A stretch of 64,000 nucleotides of DNA from Apostichopus japonicus (GCF_037975245.1 NC_092572.1:9006001-9070000), one strand, 5' to 3'. Numbered from the stretch's first letter, positions 12,151 through 26,106 are shown. Notes: generated by a model from the sequence alone, not told the origin. A program made the numbers and translations.

Positions 12151-13227
12151 TTACTCAAGTTGTAGTAAAGGCGCCGTTTGGTCTTGGTTTTCTTGCGTCG
12201 TTGAGTCACACTGATGAATTAGTGTTAAACCAATACAAGTTATGGTAATGACGATAGCTCCAATCACTGAATTCCAAGTCGGCAATAAATTAAAGAATAG
12301 ATATTGCGCAATAAAGGCTAAAAGCACCTCTGACGTCATAGCAATTGTGACGTAGGATGCGTTAGCTAATTTCAGCGCAAAATATATCGCCATACCTGAA
12401 CAAAAGCTGAGAAACCCATTAGATGTGATAACCACGGTGTCCAAAACCGTTTTCGGTAGAGTGAACTGCACGTATAAGCCACATAAGATGGCGCTGATCG
12501 TTAAACCGCTGATTCCTTGTAACAAAATCGGTAAATATGGCAACGTTTCGTGCTTTTTCGAAAGTTGTCGGTATGCAACTAGGCCAGATGACGTCACAAC
12601 TGCACTGGCAATAGCTAACATCAGCCCATATAAGTAATTTTTCTCTGTCTCTTTCTCGGTTGTGTCCGAAAAGAGAAATGTCGGTCCTGACACTAAAGTT
12701 ACTCCAAGCACAGCTAAGACAACGAGAACTACTTGTAAACACGATGGTACTTCCTTAAAGAATAATGCTCCTAGCAAAGTTGTGAAAACGGGCATTGTGA
12801 AATAAAGCGTGATGGCGTCTCCTGGACTAGCTAAAACAATCGCTAATAATAGTAACATGGATCCCGTTCCAACCAGAAATCCACCAATCAAAACATGCGC
12901 GATCTCACTTAATGTTCTCGGTAAAGCCGGTCTCGTTATGGGAATCGCAATTAAAGACAGCAGAGTGATACCAACGGCGTTCCATAGAGGTATCTCTATA
13001 GCAGGCATGTGCTGCCCCGCTTTAAAGACAGAAATGTCAACGATGACAGCGCATGATGCGCTGAGTAATGAATACAGTAAAGCACTGTGTTCATAAAGTT
13101 GTTTCAAACATTCTAGTGGAAAACTTCTTTTCTCGATTCTTTGGTCTTCTTTTGTCTTTCCCTGTTGTGTATTGGTTTCGCCAGTGCGCAGTGGAGTCTT
13201 TTCTTGGTCCATCTTATCAATCGCCAT
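12151..13227 (-). CDS. SLC35G-like drug/metabolite transporter (two EamA repeats), intronless
   Basis: The 358-residue membrane protein has about ten hydrophobic spans. It has a charged N-terminal tail (1-45), a first EamA repeat (about 50-178) ending ASPGDAITLYFTMPVFTTLL-G-ALFFKE, and a second (about 200-337) ending ANASYVTIAMTSEVLLAFIA before LPTWNSVIGAIVI. These are the paired motifs of the DMT superfamily, and the layout and length fit the solute carrier 35G group. The substrate cannot be read from sequence. Mammalian SLC35G1 has been linked to ER/plasma-membrane roles and, more recently, to citrate; that is family knowledge only. The start at 13227 is fixed by an in-frame TAG two codons upstream. 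The single-exon structure suggests either an intronless family member or an old retrocopy. The frame is intact, and a poly(A) signal lies 80 bp downstream. Confidence 0.88.
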   Translation of the reverse strand: MAIDKMDQEKTPLRTGETNTQQGKTKEDQRIEKRSFPLECLKQLYEHSALLYSLLSASCAVIVDISVFKAGQHMPAIEIPLWNAVGITLLSLIAIPITRPALPRTLSEIAHVLIGGFLVGTGSMLLLLAIVLASPGDAITLYFTMPVFTTLLGALFFKEVPSCLQVVLVVLAVLGVTLVSGPTFLFSDTTEKETEKNYLYGLMLAIASAVVTSSGLVAYRQLSKKHETLPYLPILLQGISGLTISAILCGLYVQFTLPKTVLDTVVITSNGFLSFCSGMAIYFALKLANASYVTIAMTSEVLLAFIAQYLFFNLLPTWNSVIGAIVITITCIGLTLIHQCDSTTQENQDQTAPLLQLE

Positions 13228-15224
13228 GTTCTATTGACACACACAAACACCTACACACAAGAAAAGTTGTTAAAACCGTGGAAAACAAACAGGAAACATA
13301 TCTTTTATTTAATATGTATGAAAGATCTTAATCGGAGTTATTTCATTTCACTGACGATTGTAGTCTGTTTAGGATGAAAAAATATACAACTACAGAAAAA
13401 ACAAAACCTACCAAAAAAAAGACACCTACAAATTATACAAGCTAAAAAGTCTCGAGTAAAGCTCATATCTAAAATAATGAATTTATTAACATGACGTAAT
13501 CATGGCATTATTTTTCGAGCAACATTCTACCTGGCAACAAAATGGATAAAAATGAAAGAAAAGAGAAAGTGCAATATTATGTTTATATCCTGTCATGACA
13601 CTTTATATAACATTAGGTCAGATTTACTAGATGGCACACCATATAGACATGAGTTTTAATTCGTTAGGATATCTCTCAACGGAGCAATATGTTTTGTTTT
13701 TTTATCTTTTTGGTGGCAATTGTTCATCAACAACTGTTTTGAATTCATCACCAAACGGTTTCCATAACAACCTGACATGGGTTTATTGGTTTAAAAGGAT
13801 TAGGATGGGCGTGTACTAGATCATTCAAAATGTCGAATGTTGTACACACCTGTGCACATAAGCTATATTCATAAGTACATATACTTTGATGACTGTTAAA
13901 CGAAAGAACGGATCAACATTTAACCGTCTAGATCTAACAGCGAATGCCACGTGGAAACATTCATTAACCAAACAGTAAATATTTCAATTGAGTAAAACTA
14001 ATAATTAACATTTGGTGTTTTCAATTTTCAAAGAGATGTTCCAAAAATTATAACGTAGATTATAATAGATGAATCCGAACAGCTGAGAGACTGTACAGAC
14101 AATGGCATATTTTTATATAGGCTATAGTCTACGTTGTTTTAATCACAATATAAAAATTCTACAATTATATGGTTATTCTATGTAAACCTACATAATTATG
14201 CTGCGTATATTGTGAGAACGAGTTAGCCTATATATCGTATTTGCATCAGTTGCATTCGCAAAAGCAGAGGATGGAGGTATCCCTCCTCCATCTTCATTCG
14301 GTGGGGGGGGGGGGGGCGGGTGGAGGCTGGAGGAAATCGTTCAGTCGCGGGATATATATTTTCTTCAAAATTGAAAAGCATTTATTTGCACAACCTTGCG
14401 TTGAGACGTAACTATATAGGCCTTATTTATAACCTCAGGATGTACCCGTTGACCTCTAAATTTTGAAACTGTCTCTGATAGGACCTCAGATCCCCTCCCC
14501 TCCCCCTCATCCACTCCGCCCTTCAATGGGGTTGTATTCAACGGTCCCACATCCACAGCCACACCCATCATTCGTTAAAAGGTTTTGATAACCTAGAGCC
14601 CGATAATTCCCCTACCTAAATCAGTCGTGAGAAAATTCGCAATCTGTCCCTCCCCTTTTTCCCAAACCATGCAATTTTGAAATCCTGTTCTGTATATCGT
14701 CCATATGGGAGTTTGCAAAGTATGTTTCATTTTGTGTCGAAATATCATAACCTCACCTATTTCCCCACCCAATACCCCACCAACCCCCGTTTTAGAGTAA
14801 GACCACTCCTCGTGAGTCACTCTTTTATATGTAGTTCATTTTAATTGTGACTCATCAGATGTGGTTTTATACTTTCTTATTGTCCTAGATATCCAAGAGT
14901 AGCCAATATGTCTAGCCTATACGATGGTAGTTTAATAACCAAAGAAAATATATTTTCGAAATAATAATAATAATAATACTGAAAAAGTGGGTTTCCGGCT
15001 GCTGATCAGATTAGGTCATCGAACAGCCCTCCTTTTACAGACTCCAAACCATTTTAGCAAACTCCTTCAGTCACTTACTTAATGTATAAACAATACATGA
15101 GACCTGACTACAATTATTTGTGTAGTATAGGCCACTGACTGACAGTGAGTCCTTACTTGGTACTCTTGGTATTCTAGCAAGGTTGTATGCACTCATATAT
15201 ACTTACACTTTACTAGTACTTGCA

Positions 15225-15605
15225 CATATACTCGCGCTTAAAACCTTGTACTCGTATTTGTACTCATACCCAAGGGGGAATGGTACGCGTACGCGTACCC
15301 ATACCAAGTGAGCTTGTATACGTACTCATACTAATACCAAGACAACTTGTATATGTACGCGTACCCACATACCAAGAGAGCTTGTATACGTTCTCGTACT
15401 CATACCAAGAGAACGTGTATAAATACTACTACTCATACCAAGAGGAATTGTACGCATACGCATACCAAGACAACTTGTATACGTGCTCGTATTTATACCA
15501 AGGGAAATTTTACACGTACTTGTACTCATACTATGGGGACTTGTACTCGTACTCAAACCAAGGGAGCTTGTATACCTTCTCGTATACTCATACCAAGAGA
15601 ATATA
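15225..15605 (+). repeat. TAC-rich minisatellite, 27-35 bp units
   Basis: About nine units of the form ACCAAGAGAGCTTGTATACG plus TTCTCGTACTCAT. Lengths are mostly 33 bp, with some of 27 and 35. Because most lengths are multiples of three, both strands show long open frames that are not genes. Confidence 0.85.
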
Positions 15606-16964
15606 TATATCACAGTATGCAGCTACTTCATATGCGATTTTCTAAACGTTTGCTATAGTATTTCGCTTCAATGAGACTGATTTCAATATTTATCATTAAC
15701 ATGCACATACCGTGGATTCAATTTGACATCTATCTCCACGGGGAATACATTGAATACATACCATCACATTCCGATAAAGCGTGATAAAAAATACGGCAAG
15801 AAAAATATCAATATAAATTTAAAGATATATAAGAATCTTGGCAGTAAAAACCACTGTATAAGTGTACTGCAACGATATACTTATTTATTAAGCCAGATTT
15901 ATCTTATACATATTTGAGGACCATATATGTTACTAAACAAGGTTGTTGAAGTTTCATTCCCGAAGCCTGCGACTTCAAAACAGTGTTTGAAATGTGAACA
16001 GACACGAATCCATGGGTTATGGGCCACTCCAATTAATCCCACCCCACCCCCATCCCCCCATATACACACAGACATTTTCAGGGTTTTTGGGGGACTAAAA
16101 AAAGACTTACGGCCTTAATTTTGATTATAATAAAAATGTACAGTGTTTGAATTATAAGTATACGCTCCACTCTTTTCAATAAATTTTACCGATAGTTCGC
16201 TTCATTTTCTCCATCGTTATTGGATTTGTTTAGTCTTTTAGGGTTATCTGTTTTTAAGATTTTTACCTCAGTCTTTCTTTTGATTAACATGGTTTCTTAA
16301 TTTTCGTTAAGTTTTATACCTTTACTCTTTTAAGTTTGTACAGCGCCATAGCTTATGTTTTTACAAATATATGTGCGCTTTAGAAATGTTTAAATAATAA
16401 TAATAGTTACTTCGGTATAGTAATGGCGGTGTCTACCGATGCTTGTCGTATCTCCCACACCACCAGCCCCCCCCCCCGCTCCCCACCCCCCCCCCCTCGC
16501 CTGTTGTGTTCATATAAAAACCTTATACAAAAAAAATTCTAGAAATGAAGATAAATATTGTTTGTCTTGCCTTTATTAATATTGATAGCGAAAGGAAACA
16601 AATCCCTTCCTATCAAACCTTGTAACTGCATTTTGGGACATTGTTTACTTAGCCTAATTAGTTAGGATGTCCGGGCACTGGACGGTCAAACTCTCAGCGG
16701 GGTACTATGGTCTGTCAATGAACTAAGGAGTGATGCATACCATTCGAAATTGTGTTAAAAAAATCACAGTAAGGCAAATCATACGTACAAAAGTGTAGTT
16801 TCGATAGTTCAAAGTGAAATTGCGGTATAGTACATTCGACTCTCGGTGAACAATGAAAAGTACAAAGTATAGTATCCTGAGGTTAAAACAATAAGTTTCA
16901 CACTTTCCTAGAGCGATCACCAGACACACATATAGGACACACAAACACCCACCCACACACATTT

Positions 16965-17050
16965 ACATATACATATCTATATAGAGATATATGTATAATA
17001 TACATGAATATATATATATATATATATCTGTATATACATATATATATATG

Positions 17051-17109
<59 letters not shown>

Positions 17110-17165
17110 GTATACATATATATATTATACATATATATGATAAGATAAGATAAGATATGATATGA
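16965..17165. repeat. (TA)n complex array ending in (GATAA)n
   Basis: TA and TACATA runs, then TGATAAGATAAGATAAGATA at about 17138. The end of the array is therefore a cluster of WGATAR-type motifs. Confidence 0.9.
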
Positions 17166-17487
17166 TATTAGTATTACGTTTTTGTACTTACTTTTCGTTC
17201 AAAAGACCCTACAGTATGGTACTCGATAGCAGTTTTATGTTTACCAAATATCCATAGAGACTACGGTACTAACTACAACCACACTGCAACACACTTAAAA
17301 ATCGTTTAAACCGCTTAAATAAAAACCCGTAGATTTGAACTTGTTGGCAGTAACTACTACAAGTCTGGGTATTGGAGGATGGAACTGAAAGATGACAGAA
17401 TGTGACTACGCTTTTGCTACCGTCCATGCTAATCAAAAATAATTTCATAGCACGGTTCCAAGTACCGGCAATAATAAATATAGATAT

Positions 17488-17510
17488 ATCTCTCTCTCTA
17501 TATATATATA

Positions 17511-17569
<59 letters not shown>

Positions 17570-17589
17570 ATATCTATCTATTCTATGTC

Positions 17590-17643
<54 letters not shown>

Positions 17644-17648
17644 TGATA

Positions 17649-17710
<62 letters not shown>

Positions 17711-17760
17711 GATTGATATATATATAGATTGATATATATATATAAATATAGATATAGATG
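17488..17760. repeat. (TA)n array
   Basis: About 270 bp of TA, broken by TATCTA and TGATATGC interruptions. Open frames read as Tyr/Ile repeats and are not genes. Confidence 0.95.
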
Positions 17761-18384
17761 AAATACTTACCTCGTGAATATTTAAATAACGATTATAACA
17801 TCTTTTCCTTAAGTTAGCTTAAAATCATATCATACCCAATATTAGGGGGGGGGGGAGACTTTGCATATTCCCTGGAAATGATTCTATCCTCCCCATATTG
17901 ATCCCTCCCTCCCTTCGTCAAGCCCTCTCTTCCTCAGAAGAGGGCGCAATTTGTAAATCTTAAATTAATTATCACCAAGCATGACAAACGTGACACTGGG
18001 CTTCAATCTACACTGAAGAAGGTGCATTTCCCAAAATTTCGAAAAACATCCGTGTGTAACGTGTTAGGTGAAGTCTGTGCGGTTTTTTTTTTTTTTTTTT
18101 TTTTTGGAGAATGGGAAATATTACGCTGAGAATGTTTAAACCAGATATTGACAATCAATGTTGTAGAAGTGATCATATCGAATATCCGTATAATGAATCG
18201 GAAAAGGGCTGTTAGTACGTGACATGTGAAAGAGGTAAATTAATTAAAGGAGAACTTGAGGCGCTAAATTAATTGATATATTGCAGACCTGGCGCATCCC
18301 ACTGCTATTAGTACAGGCTGTATTTCTATAACACTTTTAATTGTAAAGAAATTACCCTTTAAACAATTGGTATCCATCAGTTAA

Positions 18385-18742
18385 AGTGACTGGACTATGT
18401 AGTCTAATACATGACCACTCTGTCAAGGACGCATGGTGTTGAATATCATCCAAGGATGATACGTATGAAGTACGGTATATGAAGTTAAAAAGAGCATGTT
18501 TGGGTTGAGTTATTAGAATTGATAAAACAATGAATTAACATACGGCCTGCAATGAGGAGCCTACGTCATCTTCATGTTAACCTTAAGGGAGCATTCCAGG
18601 GATTAAATATAGTTTTGTTCAACGTGACTAATATCTTGAAAACCGAAATAGCTATAAAGAAACATTGCTTGCATCCAAATGTTTCGTTTTTTTTTTCATT
18701 GGACTATTACATATCAAGACTAGACTTAATAGTCCAGTCACT
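18385..18742 (+). mobile_element. dispersed inverted-repeat family R2, best copy
   Basis: The 358-bp element has 22-bp terminal inverted repeats at 18385-18406 and 18721-18742, with two mismatches; the ends read AGTGACTGGACTAT. The interior has blocks shared with the other copies: ATATGAAGTTAAAA, CCTACGTCATC and GGAGCATTCCAGGGATT. There is no coding capacity. Confidence 0.75.
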
Positions 18743-19106
18743 TGATCTAAAGGGTAAAGTGATCCTTTAAACTTAGAGTACTCTCTTTCTATCGAAATTT
18801 TTGTGTTTTTATTTTTGGTTTCCCGAAAGGGAAAACTATGGAGTGACTCTTACCGACGGTCGGTGCAAAATTGTGAAGTGGACCGCGGATTGGCAGTTTG
18901 CATAGTATAGGCCATACTTATAGGAGTAATGGAGACATCAGAAAGGGAACCGGTGACATCACATGTACCCATTGCACGAATTGGCACTCGAAGCCCCTGC
19001 CTGCATGCATATCTGTCACAAACTAGAACCATGAGACTGGGAAGCATTTATACCCCATCATTTCTTTCAACATATGGGGTGTATTTGTACTGAGTGAGAC
19101 GTTTTG

Positions 19107-19107
<1 letters not shown>

Positions 19108-19200
<93 letters not shown>
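19108..19200. repeat. (TA)n array
   Basis: A nearly pure TA run with two short interruptions. Confidence 0.95.
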
Positions 19201-19202
<2 letters not shown>

Positions 19203-19294
19203 TGAGGAAGTTGCCTATCATGTTTAAGAGAACGTCACCGGTATTATGTTATAGGCTATACTGGTCGTGTGTGCGGGGTAAGGTCAAACATTAG

Positions 19295-19605
19295 CAGTGG
19301 CATACCTAGAATAGTTGGCACCCGGGCGGACCCTTTCGTTGTCACCCCGTGCAGGGGATGCCGTTCCTGGGGGGAGGGATCTAAGGGGGAGGAATAGCTT
19401 TGAGAAATGTTTGTTTATGCAACACGGCTTAGATGCAAAACGGTGCTATCTTTGGCAAAGCTTTCATCTGATTAAATGTTTAGGAATTCTCATTCTTTAG
19501 TGAATGTTCCGTAACTTCCCCTATTGTTTTTTGTTACATATTTTGCGGGATCCCTGACTGGTACATGGGGCGGATCACCCACCCCCCTCGCTTAGTACGC
19601 CACTG
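19295..19605. mobile_element. miniature element with CAGTGGC..GCCACTG ends
   Basis: The 311-bp segment begins CAGTGGCATACCTAG and ends CTTAGTACGCCACTG. Its interior (GATGCCGTTCCTGGGGGGAG, ATCTAAGGGG, GATGCAAAACGGTGC) matches the element at 38639-39122. The ends resemble hAT-type non-autonomous elements. No clear 8-bp duplication is visible. Confidence 0.6.
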
Positions 19606-19804
19606 CATTTTTAACTAATATATGTTGTCGATCAAAATCATCTTGATAACTAAAGGTTGGTTTTTCCTACTCTTATTGTGTGTTAAGAATTTATCAGGTT
19701 TAAACAATGTATGAGAAAATTACAATCTATAACACAATTACGTAATCAAGCCAGATTGTTACGTAACATCCTTTAGTGTCATTGCGTCTATGTGGATTGA
19801 AAAC

Positions 19805-19864
19805 GTGTAAAAGTAAGTTGGCCTGACGTTTCGATCTTAGCAGAATCTTCTTCAAAGGCTAAAA
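19805..19864 (-). ncRNA. hammerhead-like motif, copy A (decayed)
   Basis: On the minus strand it reads GCCTTTGAAGAAGATTCTGC, then TAAGATCGAAACGTCAGGCC. This has the same layout as the well-paired copy at 45378, but the first core base is changed (UUGAAGA instead of CUGAAGA) and stem II has one mismatch and one wobble. It is probably inactive. Confidence 0.4.
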
Positions 19865-22800
19865 ATTGGATTGAAAACGTAAGTTAAAGAGTAACCACGG
19901 TCGATTGACGGTAAAACTCAGCGTTCCTCTTGCAAAACATAAAGAAGAACCAAACAAAAACGAAGAAAAATATAAAATATTGTGTAACTGAAACCTACTG
20001 TTTTAGGGTTCCACTTTTCCAGCAGATCTAAACTCAATTAAAGGGATAAAAAAAATTAAAGTTTAAAATATTTTTAAAAAATGCATAGATGATACAGAGC
20101 TTGTGTTATCCAACTACACGCTTCATTTAGCCTATTCCGTTAATGAAATAAACACACTCATATCATAGTTCAGTTCAATTTAAGTAAATGAGTGAGTTGC
20201 TACAAAGAAAAATACAAAAATACTAAAACAACAGAAATTGTATTTTGTAAGAACATTTAAAGTACATTAAAATATATGCTTAAGGTTTTCCAAGTATGTT
20301 TCGATACATCATCAACTTATTACTCACAAAACTGCACCCACCCACATTTCTTCGACGCCCTGTAGCTACGTCTAACCACCCCCCCCCCCCCCACTTACAA
20401 TTCACTGCAAACGAGTAAAAACTGCATGAGAAAACAATGTCACGAAATTATAGGCCTATAACTTTCACTTTTCATGTAAAGTTCTGGCAGAAATTGTTTA
20501 ATTTCTTTATTATTTTTCTTTCCGTTCTTTGTCTCTGTCTCGTTGGAAATTGGTTATTTGTTTATTTGTTAACTCCATTTAAAATAAATTAACGTGTGAA
20601 TTTCCTTTAAACATCAGTTTAAATATCGCACCGCTATGATTTGTTTACAAGTGACATCAACTATAGGAAACAATTAAATTACTAACCGGAACCCATATGC
20701 CTCAGATCATTCGCTTGGCTTCCTTTGAAATGTCTAGCGCAAGGTCATACAAGCTAACTTTCCAAACGTTTTTTCCCACCCTCTTTTAACAGTCGCCTCG
20801 TCCTACAAAATTTCTAAACAATTACTTCTCTAAAGATGACTAAATATCTGCAAAAATCTTCAAAAAAGCATACATGTATTTATGTTTATATGTATAAAAA
20901 ATATTGGAGGGGGGGGGGTTGGGGTAAAATATCAAGCTCCATATCATGACTGAACCCACCAGTACATTTTTATATGTGAAGGTGAATGTAGCATTTCATC
21001 TTTAACTATTGGGCTAATCCAAAATATTTTAGCTGTTCCATTTACAAATCGAAGTTATAGGCGCTCTTAAGTTTGAAACGAACTGCCTTACTAAATCATT
21101 AGTGATTATGCTATACAGTAGGAAGTTACAATACAACGATGTTGCGTTAGATATATGGATAATATTAATTAAAAATATATGTACATACGCGTCTAAAAGT
21201 CGAGTGTGTCCCTGATTCCACTTGAAGAAGACTTTGCGATTTTATAATATTTCTTTTTAAAGAGAATGAATGTTACACAATTGGAAGTTGTGATTCTGGA
21301 TTTCATAATTTGACCGGAATATATCACATAATGTTTTGATATTTTATGCTCTAAGTTTGGATTCATAATTAATCAATTTCGACATAAATCAATCAAATTT
21401 AGCGGTCCGTCTCGCCTGCATCATCGGTGCGTGAAGTGGTCTTCGTAAACCCTCCCAACCTTCTTCTTAAAGATATCTTAAGTTTCCATCCATCTGCACT
21501 ATTGGGATATGAATGCAAACGTTTAAGGGTAAGTAGACTTGTTTTGTTTATCATTCACTACACATATTTCTTCAATCATAATTCATAATTTCTGCAATTT
21601 TTGTATAACTTGAAATGTTCATACTGAGCAGTATTGTTACATTTGGGCTTCATTTTTGTGTCTTCTCTTTTTAACTATTTGTTCTTCACAAATATCTCTG
21701 TCATAATTATAGCAGATGCAGGTTATGGTTTATGTCCTCTGTATCAACTGCTCGACTATTTCAATTCACAGCGGGAGAAGATTTACATTTTGTTTAGATT
21801 CGAGTACATGGTGTTGGAGGTTCTCATGTGGCTCTACCTATACGAACATTTTTTGTTGTTTACGCTACAGTTTAAGTTGATGAATTCCAAAGCAATATAG
21901 GAAGCAGATACAAAAACCTTCCATTACCCACATGTACACCAAATATGTTAATGGCACCCTGCGACGAATAAGAGATATAGGATGCCCCTTAGAGACGCCT
22001 GGATGCGGCGCAATAGCACAGGGAAACTATTGATTGCATTGAGCGCGCAGCCTGGGGTGTGCGGGTGTGACAGGTTTTACAATGACCAGAGGTAAACTGT
22101 CGCACGGTCGTGTGACAAGGTATTGGACTTAGTACAAAACTTGATACAAACTTGTTACTTCAACTTTATTTAGTTCAGTTTTTGTTGGCAAATAGCCATC
22201 GAAACGCAAGATGGTGCTTCTTATATCCTTTCTTTCGACATCCGTACTGCTTATATATAAGTTGTCTAAGTTGTGCGTGGAAACATTAATGTCAAATGAA
22301 ATGTTGTTCCGCTGTGCGAAGTAGGTTGATAAATTATTTCAACATCCTCTTGTGGGCCATACATCCGCTAATTCTGTGCAAGGTTCATCAGTTAGGTCAG
22401 ACATTATACTGGAAAACCAAATGTTTACTTATCTTCCCAAGCTAAATATACACGTATCTTTTTTCACCCAATACCCGTACGGTTATAACATAAATATGGT
22501 TTTGTTGTTTTCCCTATTAAACAAGTTCTGATATCAAATTGATAACCATCTTTCCCACAGTGCTATAGGTTATTCTATTAATATATATTATATTATCAAG
22601 TAGCTGGCTACATTTTTGTCGGTGGCGTGTTCAAGGGAGGAAGTGAGGGTGGGGGGGGGGGTGCGGGTGGAGCACATGCCGCCTATAATTTTCGATTCCT
22701 CGTGGAGTCACCCTCTCCCCCAATTAAATTTGCCATGTCCAACAGCCCGCCCCCCCCCCTCCAAAAAATGGCAGGAATATACACAACTCTTTCAGTAACT

Positions 22801-24099
22801 TGCATCTACCTCCAAAATTCTTCTGATTTGAAGCTGATGCAAGTCCTGGAAGTAAACTCTCATACTGTGCCCCTCCCCAAATGTTGACCTGATCTTACTG
22901 TGCCCTGCCCCACCCCCTCCCCCACCCCCACTCTTCCAAATGCCTCGCGACGCAACTGCCTTTGTTGACCATACACCAGGTACTGTACCAGTTTTAAATT
23001 ACATTTTTGAACATCCACGGTATGAGATCGGTGAAGTGTTCCTCTTTAAACCCAGAAGAGATAACTATAAGGTATCTGATTTAAAGGATCAAGAGTCTTT
23101 GTATGCAAATTATATGTCTTAATATGCAAATTAGGCTAGACTATAGATACTTCTATGGATGCTTTGGATGCTCTCAGTTGGATCCTTTGTATTAGCAAAA
23201 AGTATTGTCAGACAATAAAATAAAATCGTAATTTATTTGTTCATAATTATATACCACACAATCATTGAGATATATTGTGGATAATATATCAACATTATTG
23301 GATAATATACATTGAATATAGCTTTGAAAATGAAAACGGTTACACGACTGTTACCATTTCTTGGTTAAAGGGCCCGTTTGGTATCAACCAAAATAAAGTT
23401 CTGCAGAGGAAGGGCCATTAGTGCCCGGTGGCTTTCTGCCCCTCACAACCCCCCCCCCCTCCCCCCGTCCCGACACGTACAACCCCCAACCCATTCAGCT
23501 TCACTTTTGAAAGCCTCTTTCGACACAGCTTAGTCTGAGTAATAATAAAGTAACTTGCATATACTGAGAACAGTAGCATGCAATATTCAATATAGCTTTC
23601 ATGTGTAAACTATAGACCGGGGAAAACTCAGCCTATAGGAATGAGTCACCGGTAATCTTCCTTAGCAACGGCTTTAAAGTCATAGTTATCTAACTAGACC
23701 ATAAAAGTGTAGGAACCCTATATATGACTGTTACTGGGGGTAAAACAATTGGTGACAAGTATAATAACAACCTATTGTGTGGGTGTCAATTTAAATATCT
23801 TATGGTACGAACATAATTGATACAAAATTGATTGACTTAACTAGTTATTGCCATCAACTCTCTTTGAAAAGAAAACAACAGCACGGTAGATTCTCTATAG
23901 GCATGCATGGTTATACTTTTCGATGTTTTGCATTGCTTAAGGTATAACTGTAAGTGGTTCTTACACTGTGCTGATTCTGTTGTGCGAATATCGAAGATTC
24001 TATCCGCTTGTAATACCATGTTCATCAAATGTCAAAACTTTGTAACAAGCTTCCATAAATGTGAATAAAATATTAAGAAATTATTAGAAAACTGTATAT

Positions 24100-24114
24100 A
24101 ATATATACATATAG

Positions 24115-24147
<33 letters not shown>

Positions 24148-24232
24148 TATACATATATATATATATACACACATATATATATATATATACATACATATAT
24201 ATATATATATGTATATATGTATATATATATAT

Positions 24233-24272
<40 letters not shown>

Positions 24273-24338
24273 TATATATATAGTATATATATAGTCTATA
24301 AGATATGCACGCGTACTATTACTCTAGGCACAATCAAT

Positions 24339-24394
<56 letters not shown>

Positions 24395-24530
24395 TTATAT
24401 ATATATACATATATATATATAATATATATATATATATATAAATATATATACTACATATATACTATATATATATAGTATATATATAGTCTATAAGATATGC
24501 ACGCGTAATATTACTCTAGGCACAATCAAT
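24100..24530. repeat. (TA)n complex array with a 192-bp tandem duplication
   Basis: The block AGTCTATAAGATATGCACGC plus TACTCTAGGCACAATCAAT occurs at 24293 and again at 24485, each next to TA runs. The offset is 192 bp, and only a few bases differ. Confidence 0.9.
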
Positions 24531-25721
24531 TTCAAGCCATACTTTCAGTAATTGGGGATCTTTTCATACAGCCTTTTGCAGCTATATCGAGATGTTCTAT
24601 ACACAAAGGTTGCCTTCTTTTCGCACGCATAGTTTACCCAATCATGTTTTTACAATTTATGAGTTCGGTTCTGTGACTTTAGCCTCTCACGGAAAAATAC
24701 TTACCACGGTAAAGATAATTACAATTACATTCAACATGTTCATTAGGTAACAGGGGGGGGGTGCAATACGTCACTTCCGGGTACTCTTTAAGTAAAATAA
24801 ATTATGGGTTCGCGGGTTATAGCGAACTCAGGAACTTTGAGGGCTTGTGAAAACATCGATAAAAGCTAGAACAGGATCTGTGGAGAGTCTTGCAAAATAA
24901 TTCTATCAAGTGGACTTACCGGCTTTTAGATGGAGGGTATGTAAAGATAACAGAGTACAAAAGGCATCTTGTTGTCAAAGAGTGGAAACAGACATTCCGT
25001 TATTTAGATAGATTATGAACAGGTCTGACGGGAGGAGGATAATGTGGACTATACATCACAAGCCACGCCGGGTCCGTTAGGGCATTCGCGGACGTCTCGA
25101 GAAAGAACAATTTAACAAGTTTTTTTAAAAATAATGTTCACTACATCTTCAAAATATAATATGACCACTTCCAAACAATAGGGAGGGGGGGGGGGTGAGC
25201 CCGGTGATAAGCTGTCCCCTTTGCCTACCTGCCTCTTTTCACCACCGATTGTGTAGCAGAATTCGGTAATTGTTCAAAATTCAATTTTTGTATTTCTTTT
25301 TTTCTCGAATCTGTTTTTAAAGCCATTCACGTAATTTTGAAGAAGATATATTAAGTCCAACTCTAGATAGTTTTTGATAACTTAGGCCTATTATTTACTT
25401 TATTTTTTTATTTTTTTTTTTGATGTGTAATCATCATGTTTTTAATTGATTGTTATAAAACATATGCTAATGCGATATCTACTTCAATGTAGTTTCTTTT
25501 CTATATTAATGATCCGGAAAATTAATGTATGATTTCCATATCTATGAAAAGATCTAAAATAAGTGAAGAGTCAAGTTCAACCTTCATTCCAAATTTATTT
25601 TTATAGTTTCTTTTTGTCGCGTGCGGTATGGCGGTGATTCTAGATTTCCATAATCATGTATGATGACAGGTGGAAACGATGTCTTCTAAAATTAAAGAGA
25701 TTGTTTAGTTAGCTGTATGTA

Positions 25722-25722
25722 A

Positions 25723-25761
<39 letters not shown>
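25722..25761. repeat. (TA)n array, left of tRNA-like element
   Basis: A TA run ending about 20 bases before the shared start of the tRNA-like element. Confidence 0.95.
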
Positions 25762-25764
<3 letters not shown>

Positions 25765-25782
25765 GTGACAAACGCCTACAGT

Positions 25783-26106
<324 letters not shown>

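Noticed and set aside
15220-15658. Overlapping long frames on both strands (up to 141 codons)
   Set aside because: Produced by the TAC-rich minisatellite with units mostly divisible by three; no start context or family motif.
21634-21900. 88-codon frame with ADAGYGLCPLYQLL
   Set aside because: Briefly resembled a transposase DxGY motif, but the neighbouring residues do not fit any DDE family I know.
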